DNA from: an uncultured Planctomycetaceae bacterium
Lineage (GTDB): Bacteria > Planctomycetota > Planctomycetia > Planctomycetales > Planctomycetaceae
Direction of reading: 5' to 3'
Assembly: GCA_903921605.1 (NCBI GenBank)
Contig: CAIXQV010000551.1
Span: 1 to 35,723 of the forward strand
Length of the DNA: 35,723 bases
Positions within the stretch are counted from its first letter, which is position 1. Every line of letters begins with the position of its first letter. Under the pieces are notes generated by a model. It had not been told where the DNA came from, made no database searches, and was given only the letters and a program-made list of their open reading frames with translations. Shown one piece after another: positions 26,554 to 35,179 of the stretch. The position numbers and the translations under genes are program-made.

Positions 26554-29500
26554 CTACTTCTTCAAAAACAAATCGCTGGTCACAACAAACCTGATCATAT
26601 CCTGCATTCGGTATCCGTCCGCCTTCAACTGTTTTCCCGCTTCCTTCAGCCATTCGAGTTCATTATAGGTCAGACTGCGGCCTGCCCCGAAACTGCTCAG
26701 ATGCTTAAGAACACTGAAGGCTACCTGATCAATTCGATCATTCGCAAGATAGTTCCGCAGTCCGGCGAGGTCAGCCACCTCAACACCATCTGGCAAAGTC
26801 GAATGAGCATCCGCAGGCTGCGTCTTAAATCGGCCCGCCGCATCGTATTGCTCGAAGGCGATTCCCCACGGATCGATCCCGGAATGACATTTCGCACATC
26901 CTTCCTGATTGCGATGGCGTTCCAGTTTTTCGCGTAAAGTGCGTTCGGTTCCATCATCCTTAAGCTGAGGAACATTTGGCGGCGGATCATCCGGCGGCTC
27001 AGCAATCATGCGGCGAGCCAACCAGGCTCCGCGTTTGATCGGATTGGATTCGCGTCCGTCGGACAGTCCCGCAAGAATTGCAGCCTGAGATAAAACGCCG
27101 CCGAGCTGCACGGTCTTATGCGAGATCACCGCAAACTCAAGGCCGTGCTCTGTTTGTTCTCCCAGATCGTAGTAACTGGCCACCGCGTCATTGGCGATGA
27201 TGAAGTCCGAATAAATCAGATGACTGACGGACAAATTATTGTCAATCAGATATCGAACGAACTGAATGGGCTCTTCACGGAGTTGAGTTTTCGTGTCACG
27301 GGTCAGTCTGGGGAACCGGGAACGATCGACTTCAAGGACATCAAACTTATCCAGACTGAGCCATTGCGACGTAAACTCATGTACGAATTGTTCAGAACGA
27401 GGATCCTTCAAAAGTCGATCTGTCTGAGCAGTTAAATCTACCATCAGAGTGTTTGCAGCCGCCGCATCGAGCAACTCCTGGTCAGGTGGTGAATTCCACA
27501 GGAAGTAAGACAGCTTGGAGGCCAGCTCCCAATTGTCGACGTTCTCCGCTTCTGGACCATTGCTGTTTTCGATCAAAAACAAAAATTGAGGCGATGTCAG
27601 CACGACCAGCAGAGCATCCTTAATGCCTTGCTGAAAATCATGATTCTCCTGGAAAGAGCTCTCCCAGACGGACACGACAGAATCAACTTCTGCATCCGTT
27701 ACCGGTCGGCGCCATGCTCGTGTCATGAATGACGAAATGATCTCGCGAGCATACAGCAAATGATCTCCACGATTCGGTGATTCAACGAAAATGTTGCGAT
27801 GCGTTGTGGGTGGCCATGCGTCGTAAATCGGACCTTCAAATTCTACCGAATGGATCTTCAGGCGAGGCATCTCTCGCCCATCGGTATACTCACAGCGAAC
27901 ACCAATCTCACGAATTCCAGCGAGGTAGTTGACGTTGTTTTCTTCGACCGCCGGATACGGAAAATCATTGACAGCGCCGGTAAACGTGAACTCGGCTGGT
28001 TCAGAATTCTCGACCGTTTGAGGCTTACCGACAGCATTGAGCGTGCTGCCACAATCTCGCCGAAGTCCAAGATGAACCCCCAGAGCGGGCGCACGTTTCT
28101 CGAAGCGAGTGAACTTCACCGCCAGGTCACTTTCATCGCTCAATCTGGTCAACACAACTCGATTGATGCGAGTCTTTTCGCTCTTCGAAGTGGCAAGACT
28201 CAACGGACCGCCTGAAAGACGGACGGCAAAGACAGCATGAAACTGTTCAGCATTGGCCACCTCGGGCTTTGCATCCGCCGGATTGATGTTCTTTATCTGA
28301 CGAGAAAAGTCCCTATCTCCGATTCTGAGTCGTAGCAAATGGTTAGGTTCATTCATCACGCACGAAACATCGACCTGATAAATCCCGGGCTGTTCAATGA
28401 CCACAGACCCTTTGGACTCGTCGTCAATTGATGCGAGTTTCACGGACGGTGATTCCACCGGACCCACGACCGACGGTATGCCTTCCAGCATCAGGCCATC
28501 GGCATAACGAGATGCCTTCACCGTCACTCGAAAATTGCCATGATCCGGAAGTTCTCGCAGCGAGATCTTGAAGTTGGCCATCGGGCCGTAGGTGTTCGAT
28601 TCGCCAAAGATCTCCGGGCTTGGTATCGCTGGCCGAAGTAACAATCCGTCCGGCACGGCCTGATAAGGCTCTCCCAAAGGATAACCTTCAGTGCCTCGCA
28701 TGCAGGCGAACACGGCATGGTAGATGCTGTCAAAGTGCTTCCACTGACGGATCGTATCGTTACCAACGTAGCCTTCAATAAAATCGAATGACGACTGCAT
28801 CGCATACGGCGTATAGGCAAACGTCTTCTGTGGCTGAAGTTCCGTCACGACAAGATCCTGATTGTTCAGCAGCAGACTGTTCGCGCCGAGGATCAACGAG
28901 TCTTTGCAGGGATTAGGATTAATTCCCAAGCCGAGATCCATTCGAAAATTCTGAATTGTTGGCTTTGTGTTTTCGTTGACGATGCATAGTTCGAGCGATT
29001 TCTCCGCAATGTCGAAGTAGTATTCCATCTGCAACGGCGACAGCCCGAGTACTTGCCCATTGTTGGCAAAGCCGTCCTTCGAAACGCCGTCGGGAGGAAG
29101 AATGTCCGACAGGTTTTCCTCCAGCTTCAGCAATTCGCGCATCGTATTGCGATATTGCGAAACAGTCAGACGTCGGACGGAGCCATTTTTTTGAGTGTCC
29201 CTGGATCGAGCCACATTCAACGACTGCTCAATCCACTTCGACAAAAATTCATGCTCTTCTTTGGTCGGCTGAGGTTCATCGGCCGGAGGCATCGCAGCTT
29301 CACCCAACTGCTTGCCAATGTCACGCCAGAGGAACAGATGGCGATCCTGCAGAGAACCATCCAACTGGTCGACTCGAATCCCCGACTTCATGTTGTCGGC
29401 GTTGTGGCACCGAAGACAATACCTCTGAAGCAACGGTTGAACCTGCGCCGTAAACGACTTCTCGACGTCACGGTCCTGACAATATGCGTCTGACGACGAA

Positions 29501-29571
29501 ATCAATGCAACAATTGCGATCAGAAGTCCCAAAGCGCAGGGACCAAAATGTCTGGCGAATAGTGATATCAC
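26554..29571 (-). CDS. DUF1587/1592/1588/1585 planctomycete cytochrome-like protein, long form
   Basis: 1005 residues, about 200 longer than its relative at 21388-23790. Signal peptide 1-31 (CALGLLIAIVALISSSDAYC). PSCyt1 domain with YCLRCHN (C52, C55, H56), DUF1587 (RRLTVSQYRNTMRELLKLEE), an enlarged middle region of beta-rich, carbohydrate-binding-like modules (about 200-590), DUF1595 (IISSFMTRAWRRPVTDAEVD), DUF1592 (ELASKLSYFLWNSPPDQELL), DUF1588 (VQLGGVLSQAAILAGLSDGR, ending in CAKCHSGIDPWGIAFEQYD with C892, C895, H896) and DUF1585 (LRNYLANDRIDQVAFSVLKH). The start is GTG at 29571; the ribosome site is weak. First gene of the pair with the DUF1552 gene; a hairpin-flanked transposase-like gene lies just upstream. 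Confidence 0.9.
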   Translation of the reverse strand: MISLFARHFGPCALGLLIAIVALISSSDAYCQDRDVEKSFTAQVQPLLQRYCLRCHNADNMKSGIRVDQLDGSLQDRHLFLWRDIGKQLGEAAMPPADEPQPTKEEHEFLSKWIEQSLNVARSRDTQKNGSVRRLTVSQYRNTMRELLKLEENLSDILPPDGVSKDGFANNGQVLGLSPLQMEYYFDIAEKSLELCIVNENTKPTIQNFRMDLGLGINPNPCKDSLILGANSLLLNNQDLVVTELQPQKTFAYTPYAMQSSFDFIEGYVGNDTIRQWKHFDSIYHAVFACMRGTEGYPLGEPYQAVPDGLLLRPAIPSPEIFGESNTYGPMANFKISLRELPDHGNFRVTVKASRYADGLMLEGIPSVVGPVESPSVKLASIDDESKGSVVIEQPGIYQVDVSCVMNEPNHLLRLRIGDRDFSRQIKNINPADAKPEVANAEQFHAVFAVRLSGGPLSLATSKSEKTRINRVVLTRLSDESDLAVKFTRFEKRAPALGVHLGLRRDCGSTLNAVGKPQTVENSEPAEFTFTGAVNDFPYPAVEENNVNYLAGIREIGVRCEYTDGREMPRLKIHSVEFEGPIYDAWPPTTHRNIFVESPNRGDHLLYAREIISSFMTRAWRRPVTDAEVDSVVSVWESSFQENHDFQQGIKDALLVVLTSPQFLFLIENSNGPEAENVDNWELASKLSYFLWNSPPDQELLDAAAANTLMVDLTAQTDRLLKDPRSEQFVHEFTSQWLSLDKFDVLEVDRSRFPRLTRDTKTQLREEPIQFVRYLIDNNLSVSHLIYSDFIIANDAVASYYDLGEQTEHGLEFAVISHKTVQLGGVLSQAAILAGLSDGRESNPIKRGAWLARRMIAEPPDDPPPNVPQLKDDGTERTLREKLERHRNQEGCAKCHSGIDPWGIAFEQYDAAGRFKTQPADAHSTLPDGVEVADLAGLRNYLANDRIDQVAFSVLKHLSSFGAGRSLTYNELEWLKEAGKQLKADGYRMQDMIRFVVTSDLFLKK

Positions 29572-29665
29572 GGCTGGATCTCATGCAGAGAAAGATGGCG
29601 GGCTGAATAGCCTACCGGTATTCCTGCCACATCACAAGAGCCGCGTTCAACCATCCCACCCCCAA

Positions 29666-29793
29666 CCGCCACCGGGCCTGCCCCGGTGGTTCATCGGCCT
29701 TTGCACCACTCTCCGTGATTTCAGCTGTTCTTCATGTAAAGGCAGTAAGTAGTGCAGAAGCCGTTAAACCACCGGGGCAGGCCCGGTGGCGGG
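29666..29793. repeat. BIME-like 128-bp repeat, left copy
   Basis: Terminal inverted arms of about 45 bases (CCGCCACCGGGCCTGCCCCG... and its near-complement) around a variable centre. Each arm holds its own hairpin, CCACCGGG-5 bases-CCCGGTGG, at 29669-29689 and 29769-29789. About 87% identical to the right copy; nearly all differences lie in the centre, so the arms are the conserved part. It supplies the stop codon and last nine or so codons of the Y1-like gene. The arm may extend outward, since CCATCCC at 29651-29657 complements GGGATGG at 29791-29797. Confidence 0.9.
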
Positions 29794-30588
29794 ATGGATT
29801 GCGCCAAGATCATACTCTCCGAACGTCGCCACGTAAAAACTCGGCATGAAGATGGCTTCCTGATTATGGACCCAGGCCAGGTTGTTCATGTACGACAAGC
29901 CGACGTCGAGTGGTGATTCACCTGGATGAATCCCAAGAGTGAAATGCAGATGGTCAGGCACAAAGCCCGCCCGCGAAAACAAATGACCTTTCGACTGGCT
30001 GGCGCGGCGCAGCATGTTTCGAATGCCAATCCAGATTTCGGGATCGGTGATCGCCTGTCGCCAGTTGTGTACAAAAACCACATGCAGGTTGGCCCAATAT
30101 CGAGCATGGGCGGTGAAGCGAGCCGCCGAAAGATCAATGTCCGGGTTTACGACGGCAAGGTCAGAGAACAGAGCTCGCATTGGCGAATCTTCTGGAAGAT
30201 GATGCGTCGCCTGACCCGCAACATAACTTTCGACCTTCTCACGCGTGGTTGACCCAATACTTCGAAGGTCATAATTCCTCTGGAAAGCGGAAGGAAACAT
30301 CGATCGCACGATCCTTTGCAGTCGGCCCTTGATCGACCACGGGATCGTTGCAGGTGCGAGTGGCGGTGGAGTACTGATCAGAAAAAGACTGCAGTTCGGT
30401 TGGGAAAAACGATGCTGCAGAATCCGAACGCCATCCACTTCAGTATTCTGCGTCAGTTCGGCCAGCCAGCTTTCCGTTCCTGGAGCAGTCTTCCAGAACA
30501 GAGTAAAGGCCCACTGCAATTCGTAGTGGACCTTGACGTTGCTCGCAGTGTAGATCGGCGCTGGCGACATACTCTGAAGTACCCTCAA
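29764..30588 (-). CDS. Tandem Y1 (IS200/RAYT-like) transposase-domain protein with complementary catalytic losses
   Basis: 274 residues. I read two successive Y1 domains. Domain 1 (about 18-127) has YELQWAFTLFW, IKGRLQRIVRSMFP and RNYDLRSIG followed by KVESYVAGQ, matching the TnpA end ...TVG...VxxYIxxQ, so Tyr122 is the likely nucleophile; but the HUH position reads PNCSLFLI (Asn65, Ser67), so the metal ligands are gone. Domain 2 (about 158-265) has LHVVFVHNWRQAI, then VPDHLHFTLGI with His213 and His215, and MPSFYVATFG, but stops before the tyrosine helix. IS608 TnpA dimers build each active site from HUH of one chain and Tyr of the other, so this chain could form one composite site on its own. 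The final residues HPATGPAPVV come from the flanking repeat. An alternative is an inactive remnant. A second ATG is at codon 7. Confidence 0.75.
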   Translation of the reverse strand: MRVLQSMSPAPIYTASNVKVHYELQWAFTLFWKTAPGTESWLAELTQNTEVDGVRILQHRFSQPNCSLFLISTPPPLAPATIPWSIKGRLQRIVRSMFPSAFQRNYDLRSIGSTTREKVESYVAGQATHHLPEDSPMRALFSDLAVVNPDIDLSAARFTAHARYWANLHVVFVHNWRQAITDPEIWIGIRNMLRRASQSKGHLFSRAGFVPDHLHFTLGIHPGESPLDVGLSYMNNLAWVHNQEAIFMPSFYVATFGEYDLGAIHPATGPAPVV

Positions 30589-30608
30589 GCCGTTTCAAAA
30601 ACACCCAC

Positions 30609-30736
30609 CCGCCACCGGGCCTGCCCCGGTGGTTCATTGGCCTCTGCACCACTCTGTCTGATTTTCGCTATTCCTCACATAAATACAACAAGTGGTGCAG
30701 AAGCCGTTAGACCACCGGGGCAGGCCCGGTGGCGGG
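30609..30736. repeat. BIME-like 128-bp repeat, right copy
   Basis: Same length, orientation and hairpin arms as the copy at 29666-29793. It lies 20 bases upstream of the start of the Y1-like gene and ends exactly one base before the stop codon (30737-30739) of the DUF1501 gene, so it forms the immediate 3' flank of that gene and could act as a 3' stabilising or terminating structure. Confidence 0.9.
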
Positions 30737-32248
30737 TCAGACCAATACATCTTTCACAACCACGCCCTCGACATCAGTGAGTCGACGTTCAAGTCCGTTG
30801 TAGTAGAACGTCAGACGCTCATGATCCAATCCGAGCAGATGCAGGATCGTGGCATGAAAGTCATGAACGTTGCAGACATTCTCAACAGCCTTGTAACCAA
30901 ACTCATCCGTCGCTCCGTATGTGAATGGAGCTTTGACACCGGCGCCGGCCATCCAGCAGGTGAAGCCTTCCGGATTGTGGTCTCGCCCGCTGGCACCTTT
31001 TTGGAACGTTGGCATGCGCCCGAATTCGGTACACCATACGACCAGCGTGTCTTTCAGCAGTCCCCGTTGTTTCAGATCCGTGATCAACGCGGCTGTGGGC
31101 TGATCCAGCACAGGCCCGTGGACACTGTACTGATCTTTCAAAACTTTATGGCCATCCCAGTTACTGACTCCTTCGCCACCGGTTTGATACGCACCGTTGA
31201 AAAGTTGCACAAACCGCACGCCCTGCTCCAGCAATCGCCTCGCGAGAATGCAGTTCTTTGCGTAAGCAGCCTTCAATGTGTTTTGAGCATCATCGGCTCC
31301 GTACATCGCAAGAGTCGACGCTGATTCCGTTGAGAGATCTCGCACTTCCGGAATGCTGAGCTGCATCTTTGCGGCGAGTTCATAGCTGCTAATGCGAGCC
31401 GCCAGTTCCGTGTCGCCAGGGAACCGTTCAAGATGTCGATCGTTAAGCCGCTTCAGGAAATCGCGAGTCTTCTTGTCCGACGCTTCCGCAATGGACTCCG
31501 GTCGAGCCAGATTGCGAATGGGGAGTGACGTATTGAAGTCGGTACCCTGATACGCGGCCGGCAGAAATCCGGGGCCCCAGTTGTTCACCGAATTCTGTGG
31601 AGTTCCTCGAGGATCCGGAATCGCAACATACGACGGCAAGTTGTCGTTTTCTGTTCCCAGAGCGAACGTCGTCCACGCCCCAATGCTGGGATAGCCATCA
31701 AGCGTGAAACCAGTCGACATGTAGTTTTCACCGGGGCCGTGCGTATTCGTCTTACCCTTGAGCGAATGAATGAAGCACATGTCATCCGCCAACGCGCCGA
31801 GATGTGGGACAAGGTCTGAGATCATCTTGCCGCTTTCACCTCGCGGCTGAAACGTCCACGGGCTTTGAGTCACATTGCCCTGTTCTCCCTGAAACGTAAT
31901 CAGCTTGTCCGCACCAGGCAGCGGCTGACCGTGACGAGCAATCAATTCGGGCTTATAGTCAAACGTATCCACATGACTGCATGCCCCCGAGCAGAAGATC
32001 ACGACAACTCGCTTTGCCGCTGCTGGAAAATGCGACTGCCTCGATGCAAACGGCCTTGAAGCATCAATGTTCGGCCGGATCGGCGACTTGCCCCCAACCG
32101 TATTCGATTTTGCATCATCCGCCTTCAAAAACCCCTGCTCCGCCAGCATCATCGACAGCGCAATGCTGCTAAGCCCCGTGGCCGTGTTGTCGAGAAAGCC
32201 GCGGCGGTTGAGAAGATGTCGATTAGCGATTGAGTTGTCGTATTGCAT
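30737..32248 (-). CDS. DUF1501 protein with Tat-like signal, second copy
   Basis: 503 residues. The N-terminal [20 protein letters not shown] is a twin-arginine-like signal. DUF1501 landmarks: [73 protein letters not shown], and [20 protein letters not shown]. The sequence is of the longer DUF1501 type, distinct from the 441-residue copy at 3427. It is the partner of the DUF1549/1553 gene at 32414-35179, 165 bases downstream of it, with a palindromic repeat in the gap. A BIME-like repeat abuts its stop codon. Confidence 0.92.
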   Translation of the reverse strand: MQYDNSIANRHLLNRRGFLDNTATGLSSIALSMMLAEQGFLKADDAKSNTVGGKSPIRPNIDASRPFASRQSHFPAAAKRVVVIFCSGACSHVDTFDYKPELIARHGQPLPGADKLITFQGEQGNVTQSPWTFQPRGESGKMISDLVPHLGALADDMCFIHSLKGKTNTHGPGENYMSTGFTLDGYPSIGAWTTFALGTENDNLPSYVAIPDPRGTPQNSVNNWGPGFLPAAYQGTDFNTSLPIRNLARPESIAEASDKKTRDFLKRLNDRHLERFPGDTELAARISSYELAAKMQLSIPEVRDLSTESASTLAMYGADDAQNTLKAAYAKNCILARRLLEQGVRFVQLFNGAYQTGGEGVSNWDGHKVLKDQYSVHGPVLDQPTAALITDLKQRGLLKDTLVVWCTEFGRMPTFQKGASGRDHNPEGFTCWMAGAGVKAPFTYGATDEFGYKAVENVCNVHDFHATILHLLGLDHERLTFYYNGLERRLTDVEGVVVKDVLV

Positions 32249-32269
32249 AGGATTGGAGCTCTCATTCCC

Positions 32270-32314
32270 GTCAGCGGAGCGACTGGTGTACCGTACACCG
32301 GTCGCTCCGCCGAC
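32270..32314. repeat. 45-base near-perfect palindrome in an intergenic gap
   Basis: Two 22-base arms around one central C (left arm begins GTCAGCGGAGCGACTGG, right arm ends GGTCGCTCCGCCGAC) with 20 of 22 pairs. Related sequence occurs at 4771-4820 and, as a half copy, at 32391-32421, so it is a dispersed repeat. No T-run follows. It could be a processing or attenuating hairpin between the two co-directional genes. Confidence 0.85.
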
Positions 32315-32390
32315 AGAGGAATTTGTGCGTTGTAGTCGGAGATGAGGCCAAGAAACAAAGTGCAGGATTGATGGAACGGTGCAAACTGAC

Positions 32391-32421
32391 TGCCCATCGG
32401 CGGAGCGAAGGGCCTACTGTA
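32391..32421. repeat. Half copy of the palindromic repeat overlapping a stop codon
   Basis: CATCGGCGGAGCGAAGGGCC and following bases resemble the left arm of the palindrome at 32270 (shared core GGCGGAGCGA, then TAC-GTA). On the coding strand the repeat begins at the TAG stop (32414-32416) of the DUF1549/1553 gene, and GCCC/GGGC at its ends can pair. Confidence 0.5.
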
Positions 32422-35179
32422 AAAATACAAACTCATTGCTGTTCAACATCGCTCTGCAGAAGGCTGGGAGCCCCTGTTCGGTCACAAATTCTGCAGAATC
32501 GATAAGCTCGGTGGCATCCGGTTCGCGGTTGAAGCAGAGCCAGAAGGCACGCACGATTTGTTTTGAAGCATCGTCACCACACTCGCGTTTCAGGCGGTCG
32601 GTAAAGAGTTCAGATTGCTGCAACATGAACGGACTGTTGAACAAATTCAGGGCCTGAAGAGGCGTCGTCGAGCGGCCTCGTTTGGGAACAGAGGTAGCGG
32701 CATCCGGACAGTCGAAGATGCCGAAGACAGATTCCTTCTCCAGTCGCACCTTCGTCATGTAGATCATGCGGCGCCAGTCTTCCGGGCCGTAGTTCTTTTT
32801 CGGAAAGTAATGCCTGACGTTTTCCAATTCGACTTCAAAGCCGCTGAATCCGGGACCGTACATGCGAGTATCCAGGACGCCGGTCACGGCCAGAATGCTG
32901 TCGCGAATTGGTTCGGCTTCCAATCGACGAGGAGGAAATCGCCACCACCATTCGGTCGCCGCATCGGCCTGCAGAGCATCCTCGCGTGGCTGATTGCTTT
33001 GCTGATAGGTCGAAGATGTCAGGATCAACCGATGCACATGTTTCAGAGACCAGCCGTTGTCCATCAGTTCGCGAGCCATCCAGTCCAGCAGTTCAGGATG
33101 AGTCGGCGCGACGCCGGCTTTACCAAAGTCGCTCGGAGTTGAGACCAGCCCTTTGCCGAAGTGAAACTGCCACAAGCGATTCACGATGACTCTGGCGGTC
33201 AGCGGGTTCTCGCGAGATGCGATCCAGTCCGCGAGTGCCAGTCGACGTTGTTGTTCCGGCGTGGCTTCGCTGATCGCCAGCTTGCCAAAAGCAGCAACCG
33301 TGCCTGGTTCCACCTGTTCACGCTTGGCCAGCGGTTCGCCACGGAACAAACGATGAGTTGGCCCGGGTTGCTGAAAGGTCCCGGCATAAATCGTCGCGGA
33401 GGCCTGAAGTTGTGACTTGCGTTGTTCGCCATCCTGCAGTTGATTGAAGAGGTCGCGGCCTCGCTGAGATTCCGTGTCGGGGAACTTCGCGAAGTCGTAT
33501 TCGGGCTGAGTTGCTTTGCCGTTGAATGGAAGTCGATCGGCCGACGAAGCCACTTCCTTCCACTGCCCCGCTTCGACAGCAACTTCGATGCGATACTTCG
33601 TTGCGACTCGATCACCAAACTGGCCGTCTCGATCTCGTGCCCATACGATGCGTTGAATCGGCTTCACTTCCGGAAGTTCAATCTGCACCCAGCCTTTGTT
33701 GCCTTCGTTAGAAATCCAGCTCCGCGAGTTTCCACTGCGGCCATCGTTGAGATGTTCCAGCTTGTGAACTTCATAACCTGGCAATGTGCTTGAAGCCGTT
33801 GCCTTTGCCCCGGTTGATGCGAGAGCCACATTGATGGAGTCACTGAAGATCTCCAGTTCATCAATGCACGGCTCGGCGCCGCTGGTTTCATCAATCGTGA
33901 AGCGAATGTACTTCGCTGGCGTGGCTTCGAACAGTTCTTCGTTACCGCGAGCCGTCACGGCCGGGCGACCTGGACCGGCATCTTTCAGAAACGGCTTGAG
34001 CTGTTCACGAAGCCGCACCAGTTGCCGATCAATCTCTGTAATCTCCTGCTGCTTATCCGGCGACAGCGGCATCGAACGATCGCCGTGCTGAATGCCTGCG
34101 AAGATTGCCTGCATCGAGTAATAATCTGTCTGCCGAATCGGATCGAACTTGTGATTATGACATCGTGCACACCCAATTGTCAGGCCGATGAACGCAGTCC
34201 CGGTGGTTCCAATGATGTCATCGAGTTCATTCTGACGCTGCATCAGAGTCAGATTTATGTCTGGGCTCTTAACGAGGTCGTAAGGTCCCGAGACAAGATA
34301 CGCCGTCGCTTCGGGCACTCCAATCGCATCGCCCGCGATCTGTTCACGCAGAAACTGATCATACGGCTTATCTTCGTTCAGCGAACGAATCACGTAGTCG
34401 CGATACGGCCACGCATTGGGACGTTCGCGGTTTGTTTCGAAACCGTTAGTTTCTGCGAAGCGAACCAGGTCCAGCCAATAACGAGCCCACCGCTCGCCAT
34501 AGTGAGGACTCGCCAGAATTCGCTCAACAAGTTGCTGGTATGCATCCGGTCGTTCATCAGCAACGAACGCGTTGACCTCTTCCGGAGTCGGCGGCAATCC
34601 GAGCATGTCGAGGTAGATCCGTCGAATCAGTTCTGCCTTTGATGCACGCGGATTCGGAACGATGCTGCGTTCGTTCAGTTGCTGAAGAATGAATGCATCG
34701 ATCGGATTCGATACGAACTTGCTGTCGATCGAAGGCGGAGCGATGGCCGTGACTTGTTTGAAGGACCAGTGATCAAGTTCGCCAGACTCCGCGTCCAATT
34801 CGTTCTCTGAACCGGGCCACTTGGCACCAGCATCAATCCATGTTCGCAGTATTTGGATTTCAGACTCCGTCAGCCGATTCGCCTCATCCGGCGGCATCAG
34901 CTTGCCTGCTTCATGTCCCGATACAAGAGCGATCAAGTGACTTTTTTCACTGTCGCCAACGATAATCGCTGGCTCGCCGGAATCGCCACCACGCAACATC
35001 AACGAGCGACGATCCAGCCGAAGATGGCTTTCCTGCGTCTCGGGGCCATGGCATTCGAGGCATTTTGCAGTGAGGATTGGCCTGACCTGCAATTCAAAGC
35101 TGACCTCGTCGGCCGCATCGCACAGCAGAGGCGCAGCTAACAGGAGCAGCGGCAACAACAAAGAAGAAAGCGTTTTCAT
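32414..35179 (-). CDS. PSCyt1-DUF1549-discoidin-DUF1553 protein
   Basis: 921 residues. Signal peptide 1-22 (LLLPLLLLAAPLLCDA). PSCyt1 domain with KCLECHG (C40, C43, H44) to about 125; DUF1549 (about 155-360) with LIRRIYLDMLGLPPTPEEV and the signature GCARCHNHKFDPI (C337, C340, H341); a short helical stretch; an F5/8-type C (discoidin-like) domain (about 420-565) with INVALASTGAKATASSTLPG, LNDGRSGNSRSWIS and GWVQIELPEVKPIQRI; and DUF1553 (about 640-915) with RLALADWIASRENPLTARVI, NRLWQFHFGKGLVSTPSDFG and PKRGRSTTPLQALNLFNSPF. The two CxxCH motifs suggest covalent haem; the discoidin part suggests binding to a glycan. It pairs with the downstream DUF1501 gene. The ATG starts the signal peptide. 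Confidence 0.93.
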   Translation of the reverse strand: MKTLSSLLLPLLLLAAPLLCDAADEVSFELQVRPILTAKCLECHGPETQESHLRLDRRSLMLRGGDSGEPAIIVGDSEKSHLIALVSGHEAGKLMPPDEANRLTESEIQILRTWIDAGAKWPGSENELDAESGELDHWSFKQVTAIAPPSIDSKFVSNPIDAFILQQLNERSIVPNPRASKAELIRRIYLDMLGLPPTPEEVNAFVADERPDAYQQLVERILASPHYGERWARYWLDLVRFAETNGFETNRERPNAWPYRDYVIRSLNEDKPYDQFLREQIAGDAIGVPEATAYLVSGPYDLVKSPDINLTLMQRQNELDDIIGTTGTAFIGLTIGCARCHNHKFDPIRQTDYYSMQAIFAGIQHGDRSMPLSPDKQQEITEIDRQLVRLREQLKPFLKDAGPGRPAVTARGNEELFEATPAKYIRFTIDETSGAEPCIDELEIFSDSINVALASTGAKATASSTLPGYEVHKLEHLNDGRSGNSRSWISNEGNKGWVQIELPEVKPIQRIVWARDRDGQFGDRVATKYRIEVAVEAGQWKEVASSADRLPFNGKATQPEYDFAKFPDTESQRGRDLFNQLQDGEQRKSQLQASATIYAGTFQQPGPTHRLFRGEPLAKREQVEPGTVAAFGKLAISEATPEQQRRLALADWIASRENPLTARVIVNRLWQFHFGKGLVSTPSDFGKAGVAPTHPELLDWMARELMDNGWSLKHVHRLILTSSTYQQSNQPREDALQADAATEWWWRFPPRRLEAEPIRDSILAVTGVLDTRMYGPGFSGFEVELENVRHYFPKKNYGPEDWRRMIYMTKVRLEKESVFGIFDCPDAATSVPKRGRSTTPLQALNLFNSPFMLQQSELFTDRLKRECGDDASKQIVRAFWLCFNREPDATELIDSAEFVTEQGLPAFCRAMLNSNEFVFLQ

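Larger units (their letters stand above)
29666..30736 (-). mobile_element. Repeat-gene-repeat unit: Y1-like gene between two 128-bp BIME-like repeats
   Basis: A 1071-base block made of two 128-bp repeats in the same orientation with a transposase-like gene between them. The arrangement recalls REP-associated tyrosine transposases (RAYT), which sit among the hairpin repeats they are thought to mobilise. It separates two standard gene pairs (DUF1549/1553 + DUF1501 upstream, DUF1592 + DUF1552 downstream), all on the minus strand. No target-site duplication is obvious. Seen: repeats and gene. Inferred: mobility. Confidence 0.6.

Noticed and set aside
34725..34750. GGCGGAGCGATGG resembling the palindromic repeat core
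   Set aside because: It is inside the 921-residue coding region (encoding IAPPSID) without the GTAC centre or second arm; chance similarity.
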